A DNA stretch of 64,000 nucleotides from NCBI GenBank assembly GCA_030586155.1, contig CP130741.1, forward strand, positions 332,680 through 396,679, in the 5' to 3' direction. This document shows, piece by piece, positions 9,127-19,652 of this stretch. The DNA is from Eubacteriaceae bacterium ES3. Its GTDB lineage: Bacteria > Bacillota > Clostridia > Eubacteriales > Eubacteriaceae. The notes beneath the pieces were generated by a model. It worked only from the letters and a program-made list of their open reading frames with translations, searched no databases and was not told the DNA's origin. The position numbers were made by a program, and so were the translations under genes. The stretch's first letter is position 1. Every line of letters starts with the position of its first letter.

Positions 9127-12100
9127 ATGAAATATCGATTAGGATTGGATATTGGAATTGGTTCAATTGGCTGGGCGGTTATTTCTGGTGATAAAAATGC
9201 GGCACGGATAGAAAATTTTGGGGTGCGTATTTTTGAATCAGGGGAAATTGATCAACTGGGAAAGGATCGAAAAAGTCAGCAAAGAAGAGGTTTTAGAGGA
9301 ACAAGACGTCTGGTTAGACGACGCAAATTTCGAAAGAACCGAGTTAAAGGACATCTTCAAAATATTGGACTGGTAAGAATAGATGATCTGAACAGGTATT
9401 TTGAAACAGATCAGCAAGATGTTTATACCCTACGGGTTAAAGCTCTGGATCAGGAAATAACTCCGGAAGAGATTGGAGCTTGTCTTATTCATCTTAGCAA
9501 TCATCGTGGATATAAAGATTTTTATGAAATGGAAAATAGTGAGCTGGATGAAGAGGAAGAAGCGGACTACGAAGCGCTAAATAATTTTGATAAGCTGTTT
9601 CATTCAAAATCCTATCGGACACCAGCCGAGTGCATTGTTGATCAATTTAAAAATGAGAAACAGCCTTATCCAGACTTCAGGAATAATCAATATCAGGATA
9701 GACATTATTTAATCAATCGATCTTATTTAAAGGATGAAATGAATCAAATTCTCACTGAACAGAGCAAGTATTACAATTGTCTGACAAACGCCAATATCAA
9801 AATGCTTGAAACGATTATTTTCAGTCAGCGTGATTTTGAAGATGGTCCTGGAGATGCAAATGAAAAATATCGTCGATACTCCGGTTTTTTGGATTCCATA
9901 GGGAAATGTATGTTTTATAAGGAGTTGGACAGAGGTTTTCGCAGCACCGTTATTTCTGATGTATACGCGGTTACCAATACCTTATCTCAGTATCAGTTTA
10001 AAGATGATGAAACTGGAAAGCCTTTTTTAAAACCGGAAGCAGCAAAAGACCTGGTTGATACACTTCTGAAAAATGGAAACCTGACCATGACAGAAGCTAA
10101 AAAAATTGTTAAAAGCCATGGGCTGACTTTGGTTAAAAGTGAATTGTCTGATGATAAGGCCCTGTCAAAAGCGATAAAATATCTAAAAGTTGTAAAAGGA
10201 TCAGTTGAGAAGACGAATTTAGATTGGCAAGAATTGATATCTGAAGAGCAGTTTGACGTGGTGCAGCTATCAAAGCTTCATCAGATGGGTGAGTTGATTT
10301 CAAAATACCAGACTCCTAAACGGCGAAATGACGAATTAAAGAAATTGCCATGGATGACTGATTCCTTGCGAAAAGAACTTTGCAGTAAAAAAATCAGTGG
10401 AACGAGTAATGTCAGTTATAAGTATATGTGTGAAGCGATTAAGGCATTTTTGAACGGTGAAGCCTACGGGAATTTTCAGGCCAATCGTTTAAAAGAACGG
10501 CAGGAAAGTCTAGATACTGACTCACAGCAACGTCTCTTGAAACCGCTCGATGATTTGGAAATAAAAGATAATCCTGTTGTGTTTAGGGCCATCAATGAAA
10601 CGAGAAAATTAATCAATGCGATAGTTCGCCAGTATGGAAGTCCAGAATGTATCAATCTGGAAGTGGCCAGTGATTTAAATCGAAGCTTTACTGAACGGAG
10701 CAAAATCCAGAAAAATCAGAAAGAAAATGAAAAGAAAAATGATCTCTATAAAAAGGAAATTGCTGATTTACTTGGGATTGATACTGAAGATGTCTCGGGA
10801 ACTCAAATAGAGAAACTTCGTCTTTATCGAGAACAGGACGGGAAATGTTTATACTCTGGGAAACCATTTGATGACCTTAAACTTGTATTGTTGGATAAAA
10901 CCCATCGCTTTGAGGTGGATCACATCGTTCCATATTCCCTTATCTTGGATAATACTGCTAATAACAAAGCGCTGGTTATGGGGAGCGAAAATCAGATAAA
11001 ACGACAAAGAACGCCTTTAATGTATATGAGTGGTGTTCAAAGAGAAAATTTTATTGCCAGAATTAATGAAATGCACCATAAAAAGAAAAGTCAGATTTCC
11101 GATCGCAAATATAACTATCTGATGGTTGAAAATATTTATGATGACAAGAACAGGAAGATGTTGGCTGATTGGAAATCCAGAAACATCAATGATACCCGGT
11201 ATATTACCAAATATCTGATAGGATATTTAAAAACTTATTTACTCTTTGACAGTAAGAAGAGCGAGCCGGTTTATGGAATTAAGGGTGGGATTACATCAAG
11301 GTTTAGGAAAATTTGGCTGCGTGATACGATCTGGGGAAAGGAAGATAAGAATCGGGAAAGTTACTTAAATCATGCGGTTGATGCAGTGGTCATTGCAAAT
11401 CTTACACCGGCTTATGTTGAAATTTCATCAGATAATATCAAGTTGGGTCAAATCAAAAGACACCATCGCAATACGACTAATGACGAATATCAGAAATATT
11501 TGGCAGACTGTTTAAAAAAAATGACTAAATACTATAACTTTCAGGAAGATTATACTAAAAGGCTACTAACGCAGTCAAACCGTGTCCCATCATATGTAAA
11601 AGAACTTGAAAAAGAAGTGAATATCCGTTTTGAGGAAGAAAACCCAGAATTATTCGAAGAACGGATCAAGAACTTTTACGGGGATATTTCAGATTTTGAG
11701 ATTAAGCCACACCTGCCGATTGTTTCACAGAAGCAGGAACGGAAATTCAGGGGAGAAATGGCTGATTCTAATCCAATTCGCGTTTGTGAAATCGACGGTG
11801 TTAAATATAAGGTTAAAAGAAAATCTGTAGCAGAACTGAAGAAAACAGATTTAGATAAACTTCGAACAAATGATTCAGATCTGATTGAAAGTTTGAATGA
11901 TGTATTTGAAAACCATGCTACGGTCGAAGCCTATTTAAAAGCTAATGATTTGAAACAATTTGTTACTTTACAAGGCCAGAAAGTAAACCAGGTATCGGTT
12001 GTAGAAAAACCGATAACGAATTATTACCGAAAAGAAATTTCAGAAGATAATTATTCGGTTCTTGGCGGGATGAAGTATTATTGTGTTGAAATCTATAAAA

Positions 12101-12474
12101 ACCAAAAAGGAGAAACGTCCATTTGGGGACTTAAATATACGGATATTGTTAATAGAGATAAAAAATTGTGGATGAAACAGGGAGTATTGCCGGAAGACTA
12201 TTCAGAGCATATGATGTATTTATTTAAAAATGATTATATTGAGGTGATAAATAAAAAAGGGGAGGTTAAGTTCTCGGGATTTTATAAATCTATTTTTAAT
12301 ATCAATCAAAATCAACTATATTACTCTCTTGACACGCAACCTTTGCAAAAAAGAAAAGCGCTTCCAATAGCAAAGCAAGATACAGTTGTAAAATATAACA
12401 TTGATCTTTTGGGAAATAAAGGGGGTGAGATCAAATGTACCGAACCCTTATCATTAATACCGGCGAAAAACTGA
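9127..12474 (+). CDS. cas9: CRISPR-associated endonuclease Cas9, II-C-like
   Basis: RNA-guided double-strand DNA nuclease. Of its 1115 residues, RuvC-I is LGLDIGIGSIGW (Asp8), the arginine-rich bridge helix is about 47-76, RuvC-II is INLEVASD (Glu512), HNH is VDHIVPYS (His599, with Asn622 in SENQIK), and RuvC-III is NHAVDAVV (His749, Asp752). All nuclease residues are therefore retained. The compact length and the cas9-cas1-cas2 order without csn2 or cas4 fit subtype II-C (inference). The ATG is preceded by AAGGAG (9111-9116). cas1 starts inside the cas9 3' end (40-bp overlap). The tracrRNA gene is divergent upstream and the array lies downstream of cas2, so the system looks complete and functional. 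The PAM cannot be read from this window. Confidence 0.97.
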   Translation: MKYRLGLDIGIGSIGWAVISGDKNAARIENFGVRIFESGEIDQLGKDRKSQQRRGFRGTRRLVRRRKFRKNRVKGHLQNIGLVRIDDLNRYFETDQQDVYTLRVKALDQEITPEEIGACLIHLSNHRGYKDFYEMENSELDEEEEADYEALNNFDKLFHSKSYRTPAECIVDQFKNEKQPYPDFRNNQYQDRHYLINRSYLKDEMNQILTEQSKYYNCLTNANIKMLETIIFSQRDFEDGPGDANEKYRRYSGFLDSIGKCMFYKELDRGFRSTVISDVYAVTNTLSQYQFKDDETGKPFLKPEAAKDLVDTLLKNGNLTMTEAKKIVKSHGLTLVKSELSDDKALSKAIKYLKVVKGSVEKTNLDWQELISEEQFDVVQLSKLHQMGELISKYQTPKRRNDELKKLPWMTDSLRKELCSKKISGTSNVSYKYMCEAIKAFLNGEAYGNFQANRLKERQESLDTDSQQRLLKPLDDLEIKDNPVVFRAINETRKLINAIVRQYGSPECINLEVASDLNRSFTERSKIQKNQKENEKKNDLYKKEIADLLGIDTEDVSGTQIEKLRLYREQDGKCLYSGKPFDDLKLVLLDKTHRFEVDHIVPYSLILDNTANNKALVMGSENQIKRQRTPLMYMSGVQRENFIARINEMHHKKKSQISDRKYNYLMVENIYDDKNRKMLADWKSRNINDTRYITKYLIGYLKTYLLFDSKKSEPVYGIKGGITSRFRKIWLRDTIWGKEDKNRESYLNHAVDAVVIANLTPAYVEISSDNIKLGQIKRHHRNTTNDEYQKYLADCLKKMTKYYNFQEDYTKRLLTQSNRVPSYVKELEKEVNIRFEEENPELFEERIKNFYGDISDFEIKPHLPIVSQKQERKFRGEMADSNPIRVCEIDGVKYKVKRKSVAELKKTDLDKLRTNDSDLIESLNDVFENHATVEAYLKANDLKQFVTLQGQKVNQVSVVEKPITNYYRKEISEDNYSVLGGMKYYCVEIYKNQKGETSIWGLKYTDIVNRDKKLWMKQGVLPEDYSEHMMYLFKNDYIEVINKKGEVKFSGFYKSIFNINQNQLYYSLDTQPLQKRKALPIAKQDTVVKYNIDLLGNKGGEIKCTEPLSLIPAKN

Positions 12475-13355
12475 CAGTTAAAAACAATTGGCTGATTGTA
12501 GTGGAAAATGAAATTGAGAATAAGATTCCGTTAACGGATATTTATTCTATTGTTATCGATAACCCCAGAACGACTTTGTCAGTTGCTGCTTTGAATGCTA
12601 TTACCAATGCCGGTGCTCATATTCTCTTTTGCGATGGCAGTCATTTACCTGTGTCCCATACGTTTCCCATGAATAGCAGCTATGCTCCTTTTGGTAAACT
12701 AAAAATGCAGATAGATATGACCGAGTTTTTTAAGGGCCTATTATGGAAGACGATTATACAAGGGAAAATTGAAAATCAGGCAAAAGTAATGTCTTTATGT
12801 AATGTCCATGAAGAACATATACAGCGGATGCAAAGATTTAAAGAAGAGGTTGACTATGATGATGTCACCAATCGTGAAGGGATAGCAGCTAAATGGTTCT
12901 TTAATCGTATGTATGGTGCAGGATTCGTCAGAGATTATGATTCGGCAATTAATGCAGCCCTTAACTATGGTTATACAATTATTCGTTCGTCAGTTGCAAA
13001 AACTTTGTCTGTTTTTGGATTTAACTGTGCCCTGGGGATTCACCACATCAACCGTCATAATGGTTTTAATCTGGCAGATGATTTGATGGAGCCACTGCGA
13101 CCATTAGTTGATTTATGGGTGGATCAAAATCAGGATAATCTGGCAACTGAACTGACAAAAGAAAACAGGCGTGATCTCATCAACCTGGTGAATCATACTG
13201 TTCTTATTGGAAACAGGAAATATCATCTTCGATATGCTTTGAATGAATATATCTCTAGCTTGACATCCGCAATAGCTGAAGAAAAGATTGAATTGTTGAA
13301 AATTCCGGAAATCCATAAGAATGACATTTTTTTTAAGGGGAATGAAGGTGAATAA
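12435..13355 (+). CDS. cas1: CRISPR integrase Cas1
   Basis: Cas1 forms the spacer-integration complex with Cas2. The 306-aa protein carries the metal-binding residues expected of the family: Glu148 (NREGIAAKWF), His203/His204 (GIHHINRHNGFNLADD) and the acidic DDLMEP block (215-219). Length is standard for type II Cas1. The ATG has a GGGGGTGAG ribosome binding site and lies within the end of cas9 in another frame, and the stop overlaps the cas2 start, so the three genes are translationally linked. The large array and the presence of repeated spacers imply that acquisition has been active. Confidence 0.96.
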   Translation: MYRTLIINTGEKLTVKNNWLIVVENEIENKIPLTDIYSIVIDNPRTTLSVAALNAITNAGAHILFCDGSHLPVSHTFPMNSSYAPFGKLKMQIDMTEFFKGLLWKTIIQGKIENQAKVMSLCNVHEEHIQRMQRFKEEVDYDDVTNREGIAAKWFFNRMYGAGFVRDYDSAINAALNYGYTIIRSSVAKTLSVFGFNCALGIHHINRHNGFNLADDLMEPLRPLVDLWVDQNQDNLATELTKENRRDLINLVNHTVLIGNRKYHLRYALNEYISSLTSAIAEEKIELLKIPEIHKNDIFFKGNEGE

Positions 13356-13671
13356 TCGAGTTATGAGAATAATAGTTATGTTTGATTTACCGACATTGAC
13401 AAAAAGTGATCGTCATGAAGCATCGGTTTTTCGAAATAAGCTGATTAAAAATGGTTTTTTTATGGTGCAGCTGTCAGTTTATTGCCGGATTACCCGAAAT
13501 CATGATGATGCGAGAAAAAACATTAATGTAGTTAAATCTTTTTTACCACCTGAAGGCTCAGTGAGAGTGCTGACACTTACAGAAAAACAATATGCCTCGA
13601 TGCAAATATTGATAGGTGAAAAAACTGCATCTGAATCATTTCTTGGAACTAAGGATATTATGGAACTTTGA
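13348..13671 (+). CDS. cas2: CRISPR adaptation protein Cas2
   Basis: Cas2 is the structural partner of Cas1 in spacer integration. The typical N-terminal strand MRIIVMFDLPT with its conserved Asp is present, followed by RNKLIKNGFFMVQLSVY. I chose the GTG at 13348 (107 aa) because AAGGGG (13335-13340) is 7 bases upstream; the ATG at 13342 is only 1 base from that site, and an ATG at 13363 is also possible. The start overlaps the cas1 stop by 8 bp. Length is normal for the family. Confidence 0.93.
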   Translation: MNNRVMRIIVMFDLPTLTKSDRHEASVFRNKLIKNGFFMVQLSVYCRITRNHDDARKNINVVKSFLPPEGSVRVLTLTEKQYASMQILIGEKTASESFLGTKDIMEL

Positions 13672-13763
13672 GAATGGCATATTAAAGGGGATTCTTGTGG
13701 ATTTTCTAATATGGTAAACTTATGATTGCCTAATAGGCAAAAAAGTGGTAAATTTAATTTAAG
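13672..13763 (+). promoter_or_regulatory. CRISPR leader
   Basis: A 92-bp AT-rich segment between cas2 and the first repeat, in the usual leader position. The opposite array end carries the only mutated repeat, which supports this polarity. It contains a perfect 7-bp inverted repeat with a one-base centre, TTGCCTAATAGGCAA (13726-13740). I see no clean -35/-10 pair. Confidence 0.75.
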
Positions 13764-16700
13764 GTTTTGGTTCTCTGATGGATATTGATAAACTTATACA
13801 ATTCTAACCTATCTTTTTTAATGGATTCGGTTTTGGTTCTCTGATGGATATTGATAAACTTATACATTAATTTTCCTTTTTCATCAAAATCTGCTGTTTT
13901 GGTTCTCTGATGGATATTGATAAACTTATACCGAAAACAAGAGCACCATAAAACCGACTTTGTTTTGGTTCTCTGATGGATATTGATAAACTTATACGAA
14001 GCTTAAAACCAGCAACTAACGTTGTAAGTTTTGGTTCTCTGATGGATATTGATAAACTTATACAAATATAAATTTTACCTGGTTAGGAATTATGTTTTGG
14101 TTCTCTGATGGATATTGATAAACTTATACGTGCCAATGTGTCAATAGTAATATATCCAGGTTTTGGTTCTCTGATGGATATTGATAAACTTATACATCCT
14201 AATATTTCTTTCATCTCATCAGCCCGTTTTGGTTCTCTGATGGATATTGATAAACTTATACAACTACTGTTTCTTCAACCGTTTCCGTTTGTTTTGGTTC
14301 TCTGATGGATATTGATAAACTTATACCTAATACAGAAGCAAAGGCGAAAAGAAGCCGTTTTGGTTCTCTGATGGATATTGATAAACTTATACAATTTGCA
14401 GAATTAGTTGGGTTCTCTTTCAGTTTTGGTTCTCTGATGGATATTGATAAACTTATACCATCAACTTCATCATACCGTTCTGTTACCCGTTTTGGTTCTC
14501 TGATGGATATTGATAAACTTATACGGAAAACAGCCTTATCAAAACCAGCAAGATGTTTTGGTTCTCTGATGGATATTGATAAACTTATACGAAAAAGGCC
14601 ATTTCAAACTGGGCAGCAGCGTTTTGGTTCTCTGATGGATATTGATAAACTTATACCGGAATTGTGCTGAAGCATTAGTTGATGGCGTTTTGGTTCTCTG
14701 ATGGATATTGATAAACTTATACTCAAGGCCATTCTGGAAGGGCGAAAGACGGTGTTTTGGTTCTCTGATGGATATTGATAAACTTATACTTTCACACTCT
14801 TTGATATTATAAATACCTCGTTTTGGTTCTCTGATGGATATTGATAAACTTATACTGTTTTTGTAAAGCCTTGTCGCCAAAATCGTTTTGGTTCTCTGAT
14901 GGATATTGATAAACTTATACGTCTGACAGCTGCTAGGTTAGCAGTTGTTCGTTTTGGTTCTCTGATGGATATTGATAAACTTATACAACAACTTCAGGGC
15001 CGTTCTCACCTACTAGGTTTTGGTTCTCTGATGGATATTGATAAACTTATACCATCAAAGTCCGTTGGTACATCAACATTGGGTTTTGGTTCTCTGATGG
15101 ATATTGATAAACTTATACGTTCACATGCATCTGCTTCACGCAGATGCCGTTTTGGTTCTCTGATGGATATTGATAAACTTATACGTGGTATTTAAAGTTT
15201 TCATAGTCGGCATCGTTTTGGTTCTCTGATGGATATTGATAAACTTATACTTGTTAAACAAAGTAATGGAACTAGGAATGTTTTGGTTCTCTGATGGATA
15301 TTGATAAACTTATACCTTTTTTTAAACCATTGCATTAAGCTCCTCGTTTTGGTTCTCTGATGGATATTGATAAACTTATACGTAATTCATTCAGTGATCC
15401 AGCAACAGCTAGGTTTTGGTTCTCTGATGGATATTGATAAACTTATACATCCTAATATTTCTTTCATCTCATCAGCCCGTTTTGGTTCTCTGATGGATAT
15501 TGATAAACTTATACTTCTTCATCCTCGAGGAATTAAATGGACTGGTTTTGGTTCTCTGATGGATATTGATAAACTTATACAAGCTAAAACGGTAATTGGT
15601 GGTTGTGTCTGTTTTGGTTCTCTGATGGATATTGATAAACTTATACTCCACCTGGTCAATTACTCCTGTCACTATCGTTTTGGTTCTCTGATGGATATTG
15701 ATAAACTTATACAAGCATTTGAAGTAATACCATCTAATTGGCGTTTTGGTTCTCTGATGGATATTGATAAACTTATACTAATTTTTCCACAACAGCAACA
15801 GCTATTGGTTTTGGTTCTCTGATGGATATTGATAAACTTATACAACAAGCAACCACTAATCATGACACTATGTGTTTTGGTTCTCTGATGGATATTGATA
15901 AACTTATACTGATGATTACATGAACCTCTGGAAGACTAAGTTTTGGTTCTCTGATGGATATTGATAAACTTATACGGATGTCATTCACATAAGGCAGGAT
16001 TTTAGGTTTTGGTTCTCTGATGGATATTGATAAACTTATACAACAAGCAACCACTAATCATGACACTATGTGTTTTGGTTCTCTGATGGATATTGATAAA
16101 CTTATACCACTGGCAGAAACATATGAACTTGGACATCGTTTTGGTTCTCTGATGGATATTGATAAACTTATACGCCTAAAACCTCCTACCGTCATATTTG
16201 CAGGTTTTGGTTCTCTGATGGATATTGATAAACTTATACCTTGTCAATAACGCATATCGGTAATTATCAAGTTTTGGTTCTCTGATGGATATTGATAAAC
16301 TTATACCATAATCACCATATACAACTGGGTCATCTTGTTTTGGTTCTCTGATGGATATTGATAAACTTATACGCCTCATTTTGATGCGCCCTCGTCTTTT
16401 CAGTTTTGGTTCTCTGATGGATATTGATAAACTTATACGAATGGCAGAATGATATCATCACACTGGCCGTTTTGGTTCTCTGATGGATATTGATAAACTT
16501 ATACATAGTCAGACCAAGTATCTCCTGGAGTGGCGTTTTGGTTCTCTGATGGATATTGATAAACTTATACTCAGAAATCCATTTACAAAAGACAGCACCA
16601 GTTTTGGTTCTCTGATGGATATTGATAAACTTATACAAAAGACCAGTTATTAATGAAATGATGGAAGTTTTGGTTCTCTGATGGATATTGATAAACTTAT

Positions 16701-17426
16701 ACTATGAACAATTTTAAATATACCTGAAAAAGGTTTTGGTTCTCTGATGGATATTGATAAACTTATACAGGTTACAGCTGGTGATATTGGTATAATAGGT
16801 TTTGGTTCTCTGATGGATATTGATAAACTTATACAATTTTAATCAGGGATTTGATGCAACGCCGTTTTGGTTCTCTGATGGATATTGATAAACTTATACA
16901 TGTTTAATTTCATGACATCTAATGAAGTGTTTTGGTTCTCTGATGGATATTGATAAACTTATACGCAACAAATTATTTCCATCCTTAATGATTCGTTTTG
17001 GTTCTCTGATGGATATTGATAAACTTATACGGAGTTTTAGTGCTGATGAGTTTAGACAACGTTTTGGTTCTCTGATGGATATTGATAAACTTATACCAAC
17101 GTCCCCGCTAATAGTTTCTGACAGGTGTTTTGGTTCTCTGATGGATATTGATAAACTTATACTATTCGCCTGGCTGATACTCACCGCACCATGTTTTGGT
17201 TCTCTGATGGATATTGATAAACTTATACTGAGCGTGACTGAAAACGTGGACGGTATCCGTTTTGGTTCTCTGATGGATATTGATAAACTTATACTAAAGA
17301 AATGACCTCATTTATCTGTTGTTCGTTTTGGTTCTCTGATGGATATTGATAAACTTATACCCATCAACGGTTGTTACCGTACAATTTTCAGTTTTGGTTC
17401 TCTGATGGATATTGATAAACTTATGC
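13764..17426 (+). CRISPR. Type II CRISPR array, 56 repeats and 55 spacers
   Basis: The 36-bp repeat begins GTTTTGGTTCTCTGATGG and ends GATATTGATAAACTTATAC. I located 56 repeat starts from 13764 to 17391. Spacers are 30 bp except for some of 29 (after repeats 8, 17, 23, 31, 47, 48) or 31 bp (after repeats 15, 25, 38). Only the last repeat (17391-17426) was seen to differ: A to G at position 35, marking the leader-distal end. Two spacers occur twice: 14196-14225 equals 15449-15478, and 15844-15873 equals 16042-16071. The 66-bp period, a multiple of three, creates long spurious reading frames through the array. Confidence 0.99.
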
Positions 17427-17522
17427 GCATAACGATACCATACGACGATGCTGCCTCGTTCATTGCGGTGACCGTTCTAAACAATGGTTCTGATTCAAAT
17501 CGGTGAAAGCTGATAAATGTTT

Positions 17523-18827
17523 TTAAACAACCCAACTGGGGATACTATTCAGCGCCCACAAAGGCAAATTAAGAAGCCAATCTTCCTTTCTATAGTCAGT
17601 CATGGCAGTACGAATTGATAAACTTGGCTGAAATTTCTCATAATAAGTTTTCAGGCTTTTGGCTTTTAAATTTGTTTCAGCTTTGACCTCAATGGGAATA
17701 ATCTCATTACCTGAATCAATTAAAAAATCGATTTCGGCACCGCCACGATTGTTTGTCCAGTAATAAGTTTCTAAGCTATCAAATGTTTTTAGCTGCTGTA
17801 AAACATACTGCTCAGTTAAGGCGCCTTTAAATTCTTTAAAAAGTTCATTTCCCTGAAGCAATACCCTTTGGTTCAGCCTGACCATGCATGACAATAAACC
17901 CACATCAAGTAGAAAAAGTTTGAAAGATTTTAAGTCTTCATAAGCTTTCAGTGGGAGGTTGGGAGCAGTAACACGGGGGATTTTATGAACAAGACCACAA
18001 TCGGTAAGCCAAAGCATAGCCATTTCATAATCTTTTGCTCGAGATCCTTCTTTAACAAGACCATAGATGAATTTTCTGTTCTCTTTACTCAATTGAGAAG
18101 GGATACTGTTCCATAGCATCCTGATGCGGGGAATAATATCATGGGGTGCATGCTTTGAAAAATCCTGTTCGTAGGCTGCGAGAATATTATTTTGAATCTC
18201 TCTAGCTTCATTAAAGTCACGATTTTGGGAAAAGTTCACCACTACTTCCGGCATGCCTCCAACATAGTAATAATATTTGAGCATCTCAATGTATTCTTGT
18301 TTAAACGTGGATGCCATTTCAAAATCACCAACATCAATGAGCTTTACAAATGATTCTTTTCCTAAAGCCTGCATAAACTCTGTAAATGATAGGGGGTACA
18401 GGTCAATAAATTCAACTTTTCCGACAGGAAATGAAGTGCCTTGATGTAGAGCTACACCGAGTAAAGAACCGGCACAAATAATCTGGTAGTCTGGAGCATT
18501 TTCATAAAAATATTTTAAGGCTGTTAATGCCTTTGGGACTTCCTGAATTTCATCGAAAATCATCAGTGTATCTAATGGACTGATTTTATGTCCAGCATAG
18601 AGTTCCAGTCCTATTATAATCCGTTCTATATTCATATCAGTATCAAATAAGTCTTTCATCGTCTGATTATTGTCGAAATTTATATAGACTGTTTTGTCAA
18701 AAGCGTGCTCTCCAAACGTTTTCATCAGCCATGTTTTACCCACTTGACGTGCCCCCCTTATAATAAGCGGTTTTTTTTTCTTTTTCTGTTTCCATTTATT
18801 TAGATATTCAATAGCTTTGCGATACAT
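17523..18827 (-). CDS. AAA_14/DUF4143 ATP-binding protein
   Basis: Member of the widespread AAA-type ATPases with an N-terminal AAA_14 domain and a C-terminal DUF4143 nuclease-like domain; the cellular role is not established. Walker A is RGARQVGKTW, Walker B LMIFDEIQE, sensor region ICAGSLLG. The C-terminal part has GGAEIDFLID and IPIEVKAE, resembling the acidic-Lys pattern of PD-(D/E)XK folds. The start is the ATG at 18827, 6 bases after GAGGTG; a GTG three codons upstream overlaps that site. It faces the array on the opposite strand, with no partner gene. It is one of few genes between the array end and an orphan repeat remnant, so it may have entered there secondarily. Confidence 0.85.
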   Translation of the reverse strand: MYRKAIEYLNKWKQKKKKKPLIIRGARQVGKTWLMKTFGEHAFDKTVYINFDNNQTMKDLFDTDMNIERIIIGLELYAGHKISPLDTLMIFDEIQEVPKALTALKYFYENAPDYQIICAGSLLGVALHQGTSFPVGKVEFIDLYPLSFTEFMQALGKESFVKLIDVGDFEMASTFKQEYIEMLKYYYYVGGMPEVVVNFSQNRDFNEAREIQNNILAAYEQDFSKHAPHDIIPRIRMLWNSIPSQLSKENRKFIYGLVKEGSRAKDYEMAMLWLTDCGLVHKIPRVTAPNLPLKAYEDLKSFKLFLLDVGLLSCMVRLNQRVLLQGNELFKEFKGALTEQYVLQQLKTFDSLETYYWTNNRGGAEIDFLIDSGNEIIPIEVKAETNLKAKSLKTYYEKFQPSLSIRTAMTDYRKEDWLLNLPLWALNSIPSWVV

Positions 18828-19002
18828 TTTTATCACCTCACAATAAAAGTATACCCTGCAAAAACAAAAAATACAACGAATATAAGTAGAAATAATACAT
18901 ATTTTACGGCGAAAAAACGTATGCCTATTAATATGACTAAATTTTATGATTTGCTATGGCATCATAGTGCAAAAAAATTTAGATAATTAATAGAGCGCAA
19001 TA

Positions 19003-19027
19003 CTCTGATGGATAACGATAAACATAT
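19003..19027 (+). repeat. Orphan degenerate CRISPR repeat
   Basis: CTCTGATGGATAACGATAAA plus CATAT matches repeat positions 10-34 at 22 of 25 bases. It lies 1.6 kb beyond the last array repeat, past the DUF4143 gene, in a 266-bp gene-free gap (18828-19093) with no other repeat nearby. Confidence 0.7.
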
Positions 19028-19093
19028 TTGATTTAATACAAATTGAATAAAAATATGGGATAATGAGTAAAAAGTTAAAACAGCGAGGTCATC

Positions 19094-19627
19094 ATGAACA
19101 TCGAAACCATCGAAGAAAAAATTGCGCAGTACCCAATTTTTGAATACGCTTTTATCAATCCCAAAGAAATAAACTGTTTTAAGGCAGTCAGAACTATATG
19201 TGAGCAGGAGTGCCCTCAATTTGGCCAGTCATGGTCTTGTCCGCCGGCGGTTGGAAGTCTTGAAGAATGTAAAACGCGGGTTAAAGATTATGAACATGCC
19301 CTGATTTTTTCTACCATCTCGGAAGTGACTGATTTGCTTAACATGGAGGAAATGTTAGCTACAAGGGGAGAGCATATCGAAATCGTCGAAGCACTTAAAA
19401 AAGAGGTCTTTGAAGAATCGGATGATATTCTGATTCTGACTGCTGAGTCCTGTGCGATTTGTGAAAACTGTGCTTACCCGGAAGCAAAATGCAAGCATCC
19501 TCATAAAATGTACCCCTGCGTGGAAAGTCATGCCATTAGCGTGACGGATATTTGCGAAAAAAATGGCTTGTCTTTTCTAAATGGGCACAATGTAGTCACC
19601 TGGTTTGGAATGATATTTTTCAATTAA
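19094..19627 (+). CDS. DUF2284 cysteine-rich metal-binding protein (copy 1)
   Basis: A 177-aa cysteine-rich protein of the DUF2284 family, predicted to bind metal or an Fe-S cluster; biochemical function unknown. Visible clusters are CEQECPQFGQSWSCPP (about 36-51), an EECK Cys and CAICENCAYPEAKC followed by YPC (about 121-145). The start has GAGG upstream. It stands alone, followed by a terminator shared with the convergent ABC transporter genes. A paralogue with the same cysteine layout lies at 51146-51682. Confidence 0.82.
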   Translation: MNIETIEEKIAQYPIFEYAFINPKEINCFKAVRTICEQECPQFGQSWSCPPAVGSLEECKTRVKDYEHALIFSTISEVTDLLNMEEMLATRGEHIEIVEALKKEVFEESDDILILTAESCAICENCAYPEAKCKHPHKMYPCVESHAISVTDICEKNGLSFLNGHNVVTWFGMIFFN

Positions 19628-19652
19628 AAAACGGCCTGAGGGCCGTTTTTTT
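19627..19652. terminator. Bidirectional terminator
   Basis: ACGGCC-TGAG-GGCCGT hairpin flanked by A-run and T-run, between convergent genes. Confidence 0.9.

Noticed and set aside
13764..17426. Many open frames encoding repeated FGSLMDIDKLI or YKFINIHQRTKT on both strands
   Set aside because: They arise because the CRISPR repeat plus spacer is 66 bp, a multiple of three, and the repeat has no stop in some frames. They lack ribosome binding sites.
13764..17426. A promoter inside every repeat, as in Neisseria II-C arrays
   Set aside because: The repeat contains TTGGTT and TTATAC but their spacing is about 21 bases, and no extended -10 is evident.
17427..17522. Possible further degenerate repeat after the array (TGGTTCTGATT near 17485)
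   Set aside because: Only scattered short matches, out of register with the 66-bp period; not better than chance by eye.
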